Source: Bacteroidetes bacterium SB0662_bin_6 (GTDB taxonomy: Bacteria > Bacteroidota > Rhodothermia > Rhodothermales > VXPQ01). From it: DNA of 64,000 nucleotides. Made by a program: the position numbers and the translations under genes. Location: NCBI GenBank assembly GCA_009839485.1, contig VXPQ01000009.1:1-64000 (forward strand). Direction: 5' to 3'. Shown here piece after piece: positions 49,601 through 58,540 of the stretch (the stretch's first letter is position 1; each line of letters starts with the position of its first letter). The notes beneath the pieces were generated by a model, which searched no databases, had not been told where the DNA came from, and saw only the letters and a list, made by a program, of their open reading frames with translations.

Positions 49601-51435
49601 GAGCGGTGGGCCGGGATAGTGCGTTGAGTCGTTCCCATCGACATGACGGATGGATCGAACGCCACCTCCATATCCCCTTCGAAACTCGTCCACGATACGC
49701 CGCTTCCTTCCACCGTGAATCGGGTATTGAGTGACGAAGAAAGGGAGTCGTTGCGGAGGATATTTGCAATATCGAATCGGGTCGTGGCGCCTTCCATGCG
49801 GTAATGGAAAGGGGCCGAATCCAGGTCGGCCCGGAAAGAAGCATCCAGCGATCCGCTGCGCTCTGCCGCATGAAGGGTTCCCTCGAAGGCATGCCGCGTG
49901 CCGGATACCACTGCACGGAGCGTATCAAATCGCCCGTAGGCGGTATTCGAGCGGGTCAACTCCAGTTCTGCTTCCCCGGCCAGTTCGGGGAGAGAGGGGC
50001 CATCCCCATGTAATGTGATGCGCCCCGTGAGATCGCTTGCCAGATTCGGTTTCCTGAATACGCGACCGGGGTCTACATCGGTGAGGTCCAGCGCGCCGTC
50101 TACAGAGAACGTGCGCTCGTTGCGCGTAATCCGGGCGTCTCCCTCGATGGTGCCGGCATCGCTTTCGACCGCAAATTCGTGCACTCCTTGCCACCGGGGC
50201 GCAGTTTCTCCTCTGCGAAAATGCGCCGTCCCTTTTGCATAGCCCGTGAAGGCGATGCGGCCAAGGTGTTCAAAGGACGGGATGGCAATAGTGTGCCGGA
50301 GTGGACGTATATCCTGCCAGTGCATTTGCCCTTCCCGTACCGCCAGTTCGTAATCCAGCGAGTCCGGTAAGCCGAAGACGGTTCCTTCGATTGCCAGTGC
50401 AGAGGAGTTTTTTTCGAGAGAGAGGCGCTCAATCATCAGCGCCTCGACAGGACCCCGCACTCTTGCGGCAGCCGTAACGGTTTCCATGGAGGGCAGAGCC
50501 GGGAATACCCTGCTCCATTCTCCGGAGTGGATGGTACTGCGGTCGAGGTGAATATCCAGGACAGGGGAAGAAACATGGCCGGAAAGCGTATCGGGTGTCG
50601 ATATCGAACCGTTCAAATACAGGTTGCTCTCCGTCGTGCGAAGGTTGACTTCGCGCAGCGCGATATTGTTTTCCTGTGCGGTCAGTTGCCCGTGCAGCAG
50701 GGCGATTTCCATATCCGGATCAATAAGCCGGGCCTTGAAATCGAGCGCCTCAACGTTTTTTGTTTCCGGTGTTATGTCGATCGCCAGCCGGGCGTCGATA
50801 TTTTCCATCGAGGCATTACCCCAGTCGAACAAAACCTCCGAAGAGGAAGGAAATGCCGATCGGGTCCGGATGCTTCCCTCTACGATGTGTACGAGGCTGG
50901 ACCGCAAAGACCAGGGGTTCGTGTCCGACCGGGACGTATCAGTAACAGACCGGAAAACCTCTGTAATATTCCAGGCGCCCGATTCATCCCTTTGCAGGGT
51001 GATACGCGGGCGAACGAGCGTGACATGCCCCGTCGAGATGGTGCGGCCGACCAGGGAGCGCCATGTAGGGTGCAGGACCACTGAATCGATGCGGGCGATC
51101 GGGTTTCCGGCGGCATCCCGTACGACGACTTGTTGGGCGGTGAGTCGTCCGGGCACGCTGCCCGACAAACTGCCGATCTCCAGGTTTCCCTCCAGCGAGC
51201 GGTTGATCAGGCGCTCTGCTCCAATGCGCAGTGTTTCTCTACCTTGTTCGGTGCGCGCCAGAGCAAAGAATGCCAGCACTCCAAACAGCACTGCGCCCAA
51301 GGCGAACTGCAGGAGACTGCCGGAGAAGCGTATGACTCGGCGGGAGGACAAGGTGCAGGGAAGGTTTGCCAGGAATAAGTACGCAGGCGTACCGAAATAG
51401 TGCCTGCGTACGAAGCGCGTTGTACGCCTGTACAA
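46681..51435 (-). CDS. tamB: TamB-like translocation and assembly module protein
   Basis: A 1584-residue AsmA/DUF490 protein, the inner-membrane and periplasm-spanning part of the TAM/lipid-transport machinery. One transmembrane helix is at about 34-62, followed by more than 1100 residues of repetitive beta-strand sequence. The C-terminal DUF490 block contains INARGSGRVQLGRDEGEFY and GTIDWDGDPLNAEMNIAASY; the last residues are acidic and disordered. It is 12 bases downstream of aroB's start-side neighbour order (aroB stop is at 51448), but both are on the minus strand with tamB first in position and second in transcription. No tamA/bamA gene is nearby. Confidence 0.93.
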   Translation of the reverse strand: MYRRTTRFVRRHYFGTPAYLFLANLPCTLSSRRVIRFSGSLLQFALGAVLFGVLAFFALARTEQGRETLRIGAERLINRSLEGNLEIGSLSGSVPGRLTAQQVVVRDAAGNPIARIDSVVLHPTWRSLVGRTISTGHVTLVRPRITLQRDESGAWNITEVFRSVTDTSRSDTNPWSLRSSLVHIVEGSIRTRSAFPSSSEVLFDWGNASMENIDARLAIDITPETKNVEALDFKARLIDPDMEIALLHGQLTAQENNIALREVNLRTTESNLYLNGSISTPDTLSGHVSSPVLDIHLDRSTIHSGEWSRVFPALPSMETVTAAARVRGPVEALMIERLSLEKNSSALAIEGTVFGLPDSLDYELAVREGQMHWQDIRPLRHTIAIPSFEHLGRIAFTGYAKGTAHFRRGETAPRWQGVHEFAVESDAGTIEGDARITRNERTFSVDGALDLTDVDPGRVFRKPNLASDLTGRITLHGDGPSLPELAGEAELELTRSNTAYGRFDTLRAVVSGTRHAFEGTLHAAERSGSLDASFRADLDSAPFHYRMEGATTRFDIANILRNDSLSSSLNTRFTVEGSGVSWTSFEGDMEVAFDPSVMSMGTTQRTIPAHRSSLSIRQNNTGDSGEPQVVLDGDMAALKITGDVALEPVIRLVRHWGEAIARSAAYETSKPYRTAAPKIEPAGAGRQAGSRTVTGLEARQIDVKLHLLRSDILAALFPALPSVHTDLRAEGRLRLSPDSFDLDMDVEADSLHTGEVRAYKVAANLSAASDDADAIARTLRSALSATISDMNVRGRRLEQASLKSGFRNRTLDFTAQANAPGAATPLRLRARMDILNDRNRLFIEELQIAARNQIWTATDNRIIDFYKDAIHIPDIRITRQDRFAAGPQEYLHITGALSASPQDTLFIRAEDIRMRHAGELMGLRNAVDGQLGGKIAFTGWGRRPELTGHVFVDSLTFKNRPLGHLALDSRYIPGSPDVALQARLTPSISGDTDLLPYRNDLTLNGTFRLPGPQSVSETRDPGALDLNIRIERADAFFFELLFSEAIADVTGYVDGSGHIGGDFSKPAFNADLALRGVRFHVPEFQLAYEATGPLVVDRQGIHLANLRLSDTRNGTAVVGGSILFNDYRFFSFRLEGALDRLNVMNVRNSRELPFYGRVWASGDVLLRGPISNALLESSELRTTAGSEIYIPVAETSENTDTGFIVFADSMGYTPSDSVRITRRRNLLTERPAGERPFVDGLDMDINILSPEGTTVHLVIDPLLGDVINARGSGRVQLGRDEGEFYTFGAFTVTSGDYLFTAAEVFSRRFLIDSGTIDWDGDPLNAEMNIAASYRTRASLEGLGLSTQQRQLIPLVIELGVSGRVATPIVDLRLSVDREKRSYIGNYEGLETLLNQPERAAQYATSVLLTNSFLLAEQQPLTQGGRGSLAFNSLSQLVTGQLNRYINNALPGVELNVNVHGENAQDLGVAYAVALQLLDDRLIIRGHGIYHNDETRQRQSGLDEFVVEVRLGPHVSMDVFHRREDGILLSTESVNSTNTTGAGLSYKTGFSTWKRLFSRLFGLREPTEDDNEPSEDIAAETPDSE

Positions 51436-51447
51436 ATATTCCCTGGT

Positions 51448-52518
51448 TCAGCCGATGGCTTCCTGAACGAACGCCCAGGCCTTCTCCACCAGGGTGGAAG
51501 GTATATCTCCGGTTACGAAGGCATGGCCGATTCGGTCAAGCAGCACCAGCCGCACGTTGCCCCTGCGCACCTTTTTGTCAAGCTTCATGGTGTCCATGAG
51601 ATCCGCTATCGAAAGAGAAGCGAGTCCGGGAGGTACCGGAATACGCCGGACGATACGATCGGCTCGCTCGGCGTCGAAGCCTGGTGTGGTGTGTTCGGAA
51701 ACGTACAAGGCTGCCCGCATACCCGCAGCTACGGCTTCCCCGTGCGTGTATACTCCGTATCCGGCTACTTTTTCGATGGCGTGCGCGAACGTATGACCGA
51801 AATTCAGAATGGTTCGCAGCCCGGTTTCGAATTCGTCTTCATCCACGATGCGCACTTTCACGCCCGCGGCGTGAGGAACGATGCGTTCCACGACCGGCTC
51901 GTTGCGACCAAACAACGCATCTATCTGCGTTTCCAACGCTGTAAAGAGTGTGTCGTCGGCAATAAGGCCGTGCTTGATCACTTCCGCAAGGCCGCTGGTC
52001 CACTCACGCGTTGGGAGGGATTTCAGTAAAGCCGGATCCGTCAGGATCCCGGCAGGGCGGTAGAATGCGCCGATCAGGTTCTTTCCGGTTTCATGATTGA
52101 TGCCGGTTTTGCCTCCAATAGAGCTGTCCACTTGTGCGATCAGTGTGGTGGGGACCTGAAAGAACGGAATGCCGCGCAGGAGGGTGGCCGCTGCAAAACC
52201 GGCGAGGTCGCCTATGACACCCCCTCCGAGGGCTACAAGGGGCGTACTTCGCTCGATGCCCCATGCCAGCGCTCGGTCGCAGATTTCTGCGAGTCGATGC
52301 TGCGACTTGCTTTCTTCGCCAGGCGGCAGTACGATGAGGAGCGGTTCGAATTCGTTCCGTGCAAGGTGGTTACATACGGCATCGCCATAGAGCGCCGCCA
52401 CATGTTCGTCCGTCACTACGAGACACCGGTCAGCCTCCACGCCGCCAGTGCGTATGACTGCAGGCAACGTGTCCAGGGGAGCGAAAGAGATGGGTATGGG
52501 CATGGTCGTCGTATGCAT
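51448..52518 (-). CDS. aroB: 3-dehydroquinate synthase
   Basis: Second step of the shikimate pathway, an NAD- and metal-dependent cyclase. It has 356 residues with the NAD-binding LPPGEESKS, ALGGGVIGDLAGFAAATLLRG, the metal and substrate region TTLIAQVDSSIGGKTGINH, AEVIKHGLI and the His cluster NFGHTFAHAIE and HGEAVAAGM. It is transcribed before tamB with a 12-base gap. The start at 52518 (MHTTTMPIPIS) is the first ATG; MPIPISF (52503) is equally possible. Confidence 0.97.
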   Translation of the reverse strand: MHTTTMPIPISFAPLDTLPAVIRTGGVEADRCLVVTDEHVAALYGDAVCNHLARNEFEPLLIVLPPGEESKSQHRLAEICDRALAWGIERSTPLVALGGGVIGDLAGFAAATLLRGIPFFQVPTTLIAQVDSSIGGKTGINHETGKNLIGAFYRPAGILTDPALLKSLPTREWTSGLAEVIKHGLIADDTLFTALETQIDALFGRNEPVVERIVPHAAGVKVRIVDEDEFETGLRTILNFGHTFAHAIEKVAGYGVYTHGEAVAAGMRAALYVSEHTTPGFDAERADRIVRRIPVPPGLASLSIADLMDTMKLDKKVRRGNVRLVLLDRIGHAFVTGDIPSTLVEKAWAFVQEAIG

Positions 52519-52651
52519 GGGACGGTGCGGACGGGTCCGCCGGGAGGCGCAATATAGCGTTTAGGAACATAAGGGGTGGACGGGGAACCGTGTGCAGCCG
52601 TTGCGATAAGAAATACAGGCACTGCGTATTTTATGGAACAGGGAGGGTGGC

Positions 52652-53092
52652 ATGATGATCGCAAGACTTGTTGTAACGCTAACGGTTCTGGTTCCGCTTG
52701 TTGCAGGTTGCAGTGCGTCGAAAGACGTGGCCCAGGGGGACGAGGCAGTGGCGGATTCGCTTCGCTACGGCAAGGCTGTTTATGTACTCATCGACGGCAG
52801 GGACGCGGGTACCGTTCCCAAGACCATTCGTTTGTACCGTAGTTACGGTACGCGGGAGGTTTCCCTTTTTCAGCGGGGCAAGGAGATCCGCAAGTACGAA
52901 ATAGGTATTGCCGCGACCGCGGCCGGCGAGCAGGCCCGTATGGGATTCTGGAGCAACCGTTCGGCGGAGGGGGAGACCTACGATGTGCGTACACTACCGA
53001 ACAAGGACGAGGTCTACCTGATTCCCTTCTCCGAAGCGCCCATGCGGATCGAAGACCACCAGTATGGGCTAACTATGCTGATTCGGCAGTAG
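52652..53092 (+). CDS. Predicted lipoprotein, function unknown
   Basis: A 146-residue protein with a signal peptide and lipobox LVAG|C (Cys20), then a small beta-rich domain. VYVLIDGRDAGTVPKTIRLY with a conserved-looking Gly-Pro turn resembles PEGA-type modules, which decorate surface proteins. It is monocistronic, between the divergent aroB and the convergent htrA gene. ATG at 52652 or the next codon ATG (52655) can start it; GGAGGG lies just upstream. Confidence 0.75.
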   Translation: MMIARLVVTLTVLVPLVAGCSASKDVAQGDEAVADSLRYGKAVYVLIDGRDAGTVPKTIRLYRSYGTREVSLFQRGKEIRKYEIGIAATAAGEQARMGFWSNRSAEGETYDVRTLPNKDEVYLIPFSEAPMRIEDHQYGLTMLIRQ

Positions 53093-53124
53093 GCGGACCT
53101 CGAACCGTCTCCCGGCGCTCTGAC

Positions 53125-54723
53125 TTATTCCTCTTGCGCCTGCGGCTTTTTCAGCGCAGTGATTCCGGCGCCTCCATTCGGGGCGCGCAGCCGGACGATA
53201 AAGGCCTTGCCCGCCTCTATATTATCGTAAACCGCCTCGAATTCCTTAAGGTTGCGGACTTCCTTCCGATCGATTTCCGAAATGACGGCGCCCTGGCGGA
53301 GGTTTGCTTCACGAGCCGCATAACTCGTTGGGTCTATATCCGTAACGATCACACCATCGATCGTTTCCTCTTCGAAACCCGCTTCGCGAGCCAGATCGGG
53401 GGTAACGTTGCCCAGCGTGATGCCCAGTTCGTCCATCAGGCGGTTTCCGATCGTTTCCGGCGCATCCTCGTTCCCGGCCAGGGTCGATTCACCGTTCTCC
53501 CAGCCTCCGAGTTTGATGCGGAAGATTTTCTGCTCCCCGTCCCGGTTGACCTCGACTTCGGCATAGTCTCCCGGTTTCATGGCGCCGATCCATAGAGAGA
53601 GCTGCTGATGATTGCTCAGCTGCTTGCCATTCAGGCTGACAATGATATCGCCGGGACGGATGCCTGCATTGTCCGCCGCGGAGCCGGCTACTACGGACCC
53701 GACAACGGCTGCACCCTGAGACAGGTTCAGCGTTTCGATAAGGGCTTCGCTCGCGGGACCATAACTTACGCCAAGCTTCCCTCGCTCGACGCGCCCGGTG
53801 GCTATCAACTGGTCGGCCACGTTTCGTACGGTATTGACGGGGATGGCGAAGCCGATTCCCTGATATCCGCCCGTGCGAGTGATAATAGCCGTGTTGATCC
53901 CGATCAGTTCGCCCCGCAGATTGACCAACGGCCCCCCGGAATTTCCCGGATTGATCGCTGCATCCGTCTGAATGAAATTATATGTGGGGGCGGGTCCGCT
54001 TGCGTCGTCATTTACGCTGCCGTTTCCTATCCGAATCCGGCCTGTTGCGCTGATGATACCCGCGGTAACCGTATTGCCGAGCGATGCTTCTATAGGCGAT
54101 CCGAAAGCCATGACCCACTGTCCGACCTTGATATGGTCGGAGTCTCCCATGCCGACATAAGGCAATGCTTCTGCGTCGATCTTGATCACGGCAACATCGC
54201 TTACAGGATCCGCTCCGATGACGCGCGCCTCGTATTCCGTACCGTCCATGGCGATGACGGCCAGCTCGTTCATGTTTTCGATGACATGATTATTGGTCAG
54301 GATATGCCCATCCGGCCGGATGAGGACGCCCGACCCGAGCCCCCTTCGCGGAATCTGCGGGCCATCGAAGTCGAAATCTCTGAAGAAATCCCCGAACGGG
54401 GTGTTCTCGAAAGGATTTGTCCGCGGTGCATCCGGGCTCCAGTCGGTCGGGAGGTTTTCTGCCTGGATCTGTACGACAGCCGGATTGACGCGTTCGACTA
54501 CCTGGGTAAATGTGTCTTCCAGGGTGGTTGCTTCAGGGAGCGCATCGACGACCGGGGCACTTTCGGCGGCCCGGGTCTCGACGCCGGCCTTGTCTCCTAT
54601 GCCGAATAGGTTGGCTCCCGTCATTGCGAACAGGCCGCCGGACAGGAAAACGGCAACGATCACGGCCAGCGAAACGGGATAATTTCTTTTTGTGCGCATG
54701 TTCGGATGTGGATTGGATTGCAA
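53125..54723 (-). CDS. HtrA/DegP-like periplasmic serine protease
   Basis: Envelope quality-control protease of the Do family, 532 residues. An N-terminal hydrophobic segment (about 16-40) anchors or exports it. The trypsin-like domain has the full triad His146 (ILTNNHVIEN), Asp177 (SDVAVIKID) and Ser262 (INPGNSGGPL). Two PDZ domains follow: about 320-410 with GIRPGDIIVSLNGKQL, and about 430-520 with GAVISEIDRKEV. It is 139 bases after the end of fumC in the same direction, so it could be part of the fumC unit or transcribed on its own. Confidence 0.95.
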   Translation of the reverse strand: MQSNPHPNMRTKRNYPVSLAVIVAVFLSGGLFAMTGANLFGIGDKAGVETRAAESAPVVDALPEATTLEDTFTQVVERVNPAVVQIQAENLPTDWSPDAPRTNPFENTPFGDFFRDFDFDGPQIPRRGLGSGVLIRPDGHILTNNHVIENMNELAVIAMDGTEYEARVIGADPVSDVAVIKIDAEALPYVGMGDSDHIKVGQWVMAFGSPIEASLGNTVTAGIISATGRIRIGNGSVNDDASGPAPTYNFIQTDAAINPGNSGGPLVNLRGELIGINTAIITRTGGYQGIGFAIPVNTVRNVADQLIATGRVERGKLGVSYGPASEALIETLNLSQGAAVVGSVVAGSAADNAGIRPGDIIVSLNGKQLSNHQQLSLWIGAMKPGDYAEVEVNRDGEQKIFRIKLGGWENGESTLAGNEDAPETIGNRLMDELGITLGNVTPDLAREAGFEEETIDGVIVTDIDPTSYAAREANLRQGAVISEIDRKEVRNLKEFEAVYDNIEAGKAFIVRLRAPNGGAGITALKKPQAQEE

Positions 54724-54862
54724 CTATGCATGAGGTATGGCGCCGCCGCACAAGGCGCTGCGGCGACGTATTTCGTTGGCAGACAAAAACGTGCCAAATT
54801 CGAAATTATTGCGAAAATCCCGGACAAGCAGGTCGTTTGCCCATGTTACAGGCTACGTATGG

Positions 54863-56263
54863 CTACGTGCCCGGAATGCCCGGTTCGGTCATGGGGCGTA
54901 CATCGAGGATGGCGTCAATGTCCGCCTCCGGGATCAGATTCATCTCCTGAAGGACATCCCGTACCGAACGCCGTTCCAGAGCCGCCTTTTTGGCAACCTG
55001 TGACGCTTTGTCATACCCGATAGCGGCATTGAGCGCTGTTGCGATCGACGGATTCAACTCAAGCAGTTCGCGGCAGCGTGCGCGATCCGCTTCAATTCCT
55101 TCTACGCATCGGATACGGAACGCATCACATGCCCCGGTCAGGATCGAGATGCTTTCCAGCATGCAATGCGCCATAACGGGCATCATCACATTCAGTTCGA
55201 GGTTGCCATGCTGTCCGCCAATCGTGATGGTTGTATGATTCCCCATCACGCGGGCGCAGGTCATCATCATGGCCTCACTGAGTACAGGATTGACCTTGCC
55301 CGGCATAATGGAGGATCCGGGCTGTACGGCAGGAACCCGGATTTCGGCTGCTCCGCTGGTGGGCCCTGCCCCGAGATAGCGCAGATCATTCGCTATTTTC
55401 ATCAACGAGACCGCCAGTGTATTGAGTGCTCCGGATGCGCTGACGTACGCGTCTCTGGCGGACTGTGCTTCGAAGTGATTTTCCGCTTCGCGAAACGTCA
55501 GCCCGGATAACCCGGAAAGGTTTGCAATGGCTTTTTCGGGGAATTGCTTGTGCCGGTTGATCCCTGTCCCTGTGGCCGTACCTCCGAGGGCCAGTTCTTC
55601 CAGTTCCCCGGAAGCATCTTGCAGGCGGTTCATGCCATGCGCTATCTGGGACGCGTATCCGCCGAACTCCTGTCCGAGCCGCACGGGCGTGGCGTCCATC
55701 AGGTGGGTGCGCCCGCTTTTTACAACGTCGTCAAATTCGACGGACTTGTTTACAAGAGTCTCCCGAAGCCGCTCCAGCGCGGGAAGCAGCGTATGCTCGA
55801 TGGCCATGCGGGCAGCGATGTGCATGGTTGTCGGAATGACGTCGTTCGACGACTGCGACATGTTTACATCATCGTTCGGATGGATATGCTTGCCATCTTC
55901 TTTTCCCCCCAATGCCTTGTTTGCAAGCGTTGCGATCACCTCATTGGCATTCATGTTGGTAGAGGTGCCGCTACCCGTCTGAAAAATATCCAGTATGAAT
56001 TGATCGTCGTATTTTCCGTCGATGATTTGCTGCGCGGCGTTCGCGATGGCGTCCGCCTTGTCCTCCGGCAACATGCCCAGCGAGCGGTTTGCCCGGGCGG
56101 CAGCATGCTTGATCATGCCGAGCGCCTGGATGAATGCCCGCGGAAAGCGCAGGCCGCTGATGGGAAAATTTTCGGCGGCTCGTTGTGTCTGCGCGCCGAA
56201 GAGTGCGTCGGCCGGCACATGAACCTCGCCGAGGGAATCGGTTTCAATACGAAACTCAGACAT
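54863..56263 (-). CDS. fumC: Fumarate hydratase, class II
   Basis: TCA-cycle enzyme that hydrates fumarate to malate. It has 466 residues with FGAQTQRAAENFPISG, the active-site FQTGSGTSTNMNANEVIA, the lyase signature GSSIMPGKVNPV, and SGRTHLMDATPV. NMNANEV and HPNDDVNMSQSSND favour fumarase over aspartase. It diverges from panC, whose start is 52 bases away, so the promoters are packed into that short gap. Confidence 0.97.
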   Translation of the reverse strand: MSEFRIETDSLGEVHVPADALFGAQTQRAAENFPISGLRFPRAFIQALGMIKHAAARANRSLGMLPEDKADAIANAAQQIIDGKYDDQFILDIFQTGSGTSTNMNANEVIATLANKALGGKEDGKHIHPNDDVNMSQSSNDVIPTTMHIAARMAIEHTLLPALERLRETLVNKSVEFDDVVKSGRTHLMDATPVRLGQEFGGYASQIAHGMNRLQDASGELEELALGGTATGTGINRHKQFPEKAIANLSGLSGLTFREAENHFEAQSARDAYVSASGALNTLAVSLMKIANDLRYLGAGPTSGAAEIRVPAVQPGSSIMPGKVNPVLSEAMMMTCARVMGNHTTITIGGQHGNLELNVMMPVMAHCMLESISILTGACDAFRIRCVEGIEADRARCRELLELNPSIATALNAAIGYDKASQVAKKAALERRSVRDVLQEMNLIPEADIDAILDVRPMTEPGIPGT

Positions 56264-56315
56264 GGGAATACAATATGATGATGGCGGGAGTACCGGGCAT
56301 TATACGCTGCATTCC

Positions 56316-57218
56316 ATGAAAATAATCACTTCCGTTCGGAAGATGCAGGCATGGGCCGATCAGCGGCGCCGTGAAGGGCGCTGTATTGCGCTTGTGCCCA
56401 CGATGGGAGCTTTGCACGCAGGGCATGAGGCGCTTGTTCGGGCGGCGCTTTCCTCTGCGGACGATGTAGTGGTGTCCATTTTTGTGAATCCGACGCAATT
56501 CGGTCCCCGGGAGGATCTGAATGACTACCCGCGTTCCTTCGATAAGGATGTGGAAATTCTTGACAGGTTGTCTTCCGGACTCACCGTGTTTGCCCCAGGG
56601 ATAGAGGAGATGTACCCGGAAGGTGTGCAGGCAGACCGGATATCTGTCGATGTGGGGGATATGAACAGATATCTGTGTGGACCATTCAGGCAGGGGCACT
56701 TCGAGGGAGTGGCAACGATCGTGTTAAAGCTTTTTCATGCATGCCGCCCGCATGTGGCTGTTTTCGGGTTGAAAGATGCCCAGCAATTTGTCATTCTGAG
56801 CAGGCTGGTGCGGGAGATGCTGCTGGACATCAGCGTGGTTGGCGTGCCGACCGTTCGCGCCGCGGATGGATTAGCGTTTTCATCCCGCAACGTTTATCTG
56901 TCTCCTGTGCAGCGCAAGGCGGCGGTCGTCGTGTCGCAGGCAGTGTTTGGCGCAGAAGAGGCTATCGGGAAAGGGGAACAGCACCGGGCGGCACTGGTTG
57001 AAATCATGCGCTCGATACTCCGCCGGGAAACCGATGCACAGGTGCAATATGCGGATGTGGTGGATGCGGATACGTTGCAGCCGATCGACGAAATATCGCC
57101 CGGTCAGCACGTACTGGCGGCGGTGGCCGTCTGTTTCGGGAGCACACGACTTATCGACAGTGTTTTTACGCAAGCCCCCGCGGGTCAGCGTGTGGAAAAA
57201 TATGACGAAGGAAGTTAG
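56316..57218 (+). CDS. panC: Pantothenate synthetase
   Basis: Joins pantoate and beta-alanine with ATP to make pantothenate. It has 300 residues with the nucleotide motif VPTMGALHAGHEALV (about 27-41), FVNPTQFGPREDL, FGLKDAQQFVIL and the C-terminal-domain motif GLAFSSRNVYLS. The frame is open from 56262, but ATG 56316 (MKIITSV) matches the family. It is followed 54 bases later by panD, which supplies its beta-alanine. Confidence 0.97.
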   Translation: MKIITSVRKMQAWADQRRREGRCIALVPTMGALHAGHEALVRAALSSADDVVVSIFVNPTQFGPREDLNDYPRSFDKDVEILDRLSSGLTVFAPGIEEMYPEGVQADRISVDVGDMNRYLCGPFRQGHFEGVATIVLKLFHACRPHVAVFGLKDAQQFVILSRLVREMLLDISVVGVPTVRAADGLAFSSRNVYLSPVQRKAAVVVSQAVFGAEEAIGKGEQHRAALVEIMRSILRRETDAQVQYADVVDADTLQPIDEISPGQHVLAAVAVCFGSTRLIDSVFTQAPAGQRVEKYDEGS

Positions 57219-57272
57219 ATTCCCTGTACTTCTTACGACAAGTTATGCGAAAGGCCGGCCAGCCGGATTGTT

Positions 57273-57668
57273 ATGACCGTTACCATGTTCAAGGCGAAGT
57301 TGCAGCGGCTTCGGGTTACCGAAGCCGACCTCTACTACGAAGGGTCCATTACACTGGACGAAGCGTTGCTTGAAGCAGGAGGGATCCTTCCCTACGAAAA
57401 GGTGCAGGTGGTGAATGTAAACAACGGTTCGCGTCTTGAGACATACGCTATCCCGGGTCCAGCCGGAAGCGGTATCGTCAAGTTGAATGGCCCCGCCGCC
57501 CGCTCAGCGGCCAAGGGGGATGAAGTGATTGTCATCGCGTATGCCCACATGACCCCCGAGGAAGGCGGCCGCCACCGTCCTCGCGTGGTTCTGGTGGACG
57601 AAGAAAACACCCCGGTGGATATAAAGGATCTTCCGGCGGTAGAGTCAGCGGGCATGCTGGCGTTCTGA
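57273..57668 (+). CDS. panD: Aspartate 1-decarboxylase, pyruvoyl-dependent
   Basis: Makes beta-alanine for pantothenate. The proenzyme has 131 residues and self-cleaves between Gly24 and Ser25 in YYEGSIT to create the pyruvoyl group; using the ATG at 57273 places the cleavage at exactly the canonical residue number. The NGSRLETYAIPG and LNGPAARSAAKGDEVI blocks are typical. It lies between panC and the dehydrogenase gene. Confidence 0.97.
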   Translation: MTVTMFKAKLQRLRVTEADLYYEGSITLDEALLEAGGILPYEKVQVVNVNNGSRLETYAIPGPAGSGIVKLNGPAARSAAKGDEVIVIAYAHMTPEEGGRHRPRVVLVDEENTPVDIKDLPAVESAGMLAF

Positions 57669-57694
57669 CCTTTCCTCATTCTGGTTCAAGTCGC

Positions 57695-58540
57695 ATGAGC
57701 CGGTGCAGGACATCTGTAGTGGGAGCCGGCGCAATGGGATGCGGCATTGCTCATGTCTTTGCCCTGCATGGGCATCCGGTACATCTCGTCGACGTGTCCG
57801 CGGCCGCTCTTGAACGGGCCCTTGTTTCGATCCGGCGAAATCTGGACCGCCAGGGTGTTGCCCAGCCGGAAGACATCTTGCGCCGAATTGTTTCTTTTTC
57901 CGATCTGCATGAGGGGGTGGCGCACGCCGATCTGGTTATAGAGGCCGTACCGGAGGACGCGGCGCTCAAACAAACCGTGTTCACGAGGCTGGATGCTGCG
58001 GCGCCGGCCCATGCCGTGCTGGCGAGCAACACCTCTTCCATATCCATTGCCTCGCTGGCCTCTGCGACCGCCCGCCCCGAACAGGTAATCGGTATGCATT
58101 TCTTTAATCCCGTACCGGTTATGAAGCTGGTTGAAGTCGTGCGTGGTCCGGCGACGAGCGAGGCGACATTCGAGCAAGTGTTCCGCCTCGCGCGCGATCT
58201 TGGCAAAGAGCCGGTCGAGGTGCGGGATGCTCCGGGATTCGTTTCGAACCGGGTTCTGATGCCGATGATCAACGAGGCCTGCCGCTGTGTCATGGAAGGC
58301 GTAGCATCGCCGGAGAGTGTCGATAAAGTGATGACCCTTGGAATGCGTCATCCGATGGGACCGCTTGCTCTTGCGGACTTCATCGGTCTGGATGTGTGCT
58401 TGTCGATTATGGAAGTGCTCTATGAGGGACTGGACGACGATCGATACCGGCCCTGTTCTCTTCTCAGAGAGATGGTGGATGCAGGCCGGCTGGGCCGCAA
58501 ATCCGGGCGCGGGTTTTACGATTACGACGCGGCTTCCTGA
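57695..58540 (+). CDS. 3-hydroxybutyryl-CoA dehydrogenase family protein
   Basis: A 281-residue NAD-dependent L-3-hydroxyacyl-CoA dehydrogenase. The dinucleotide motif is SVVGAGAMGCGIA, the catalytic region is IGMHFFNPVPVMKLVEVVRG with the active His and Glu, and the C-terminal dimer domain has DAPGFVSNRVLMP and HPMGPLALADFIGLDV. It acts in fatty-acid oxidation or short-chain acyl metabolism. The 3' end overlaps the phoH stop region by 19 bases on the opposite strand. Confidence 0.95.
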   Translation: MSRCRTSVVGAGAMGCGIAHVFALHGHPVHLVDVSAAALERALVSIRRNLDRQGVAQPEDILRRIVSFSDLHEGVAHADLVIEAVPEDAALKQTVFTRLDAAAPAHAVLASNTSSISIASLASATARPEQVIGMHFFNPVPVMKLVEVVRGPATSEATFEQVFRLARDLGKEPVEVRDAPGFVSNRVLMPMINEACRCVMEGVASPESVDKVMTLGMRHPMGPLALADFIGLDVCLSIMEVLYEGLDDDRYRPCSLLREMVDAGRLGRKSGRGFYDYDAAS

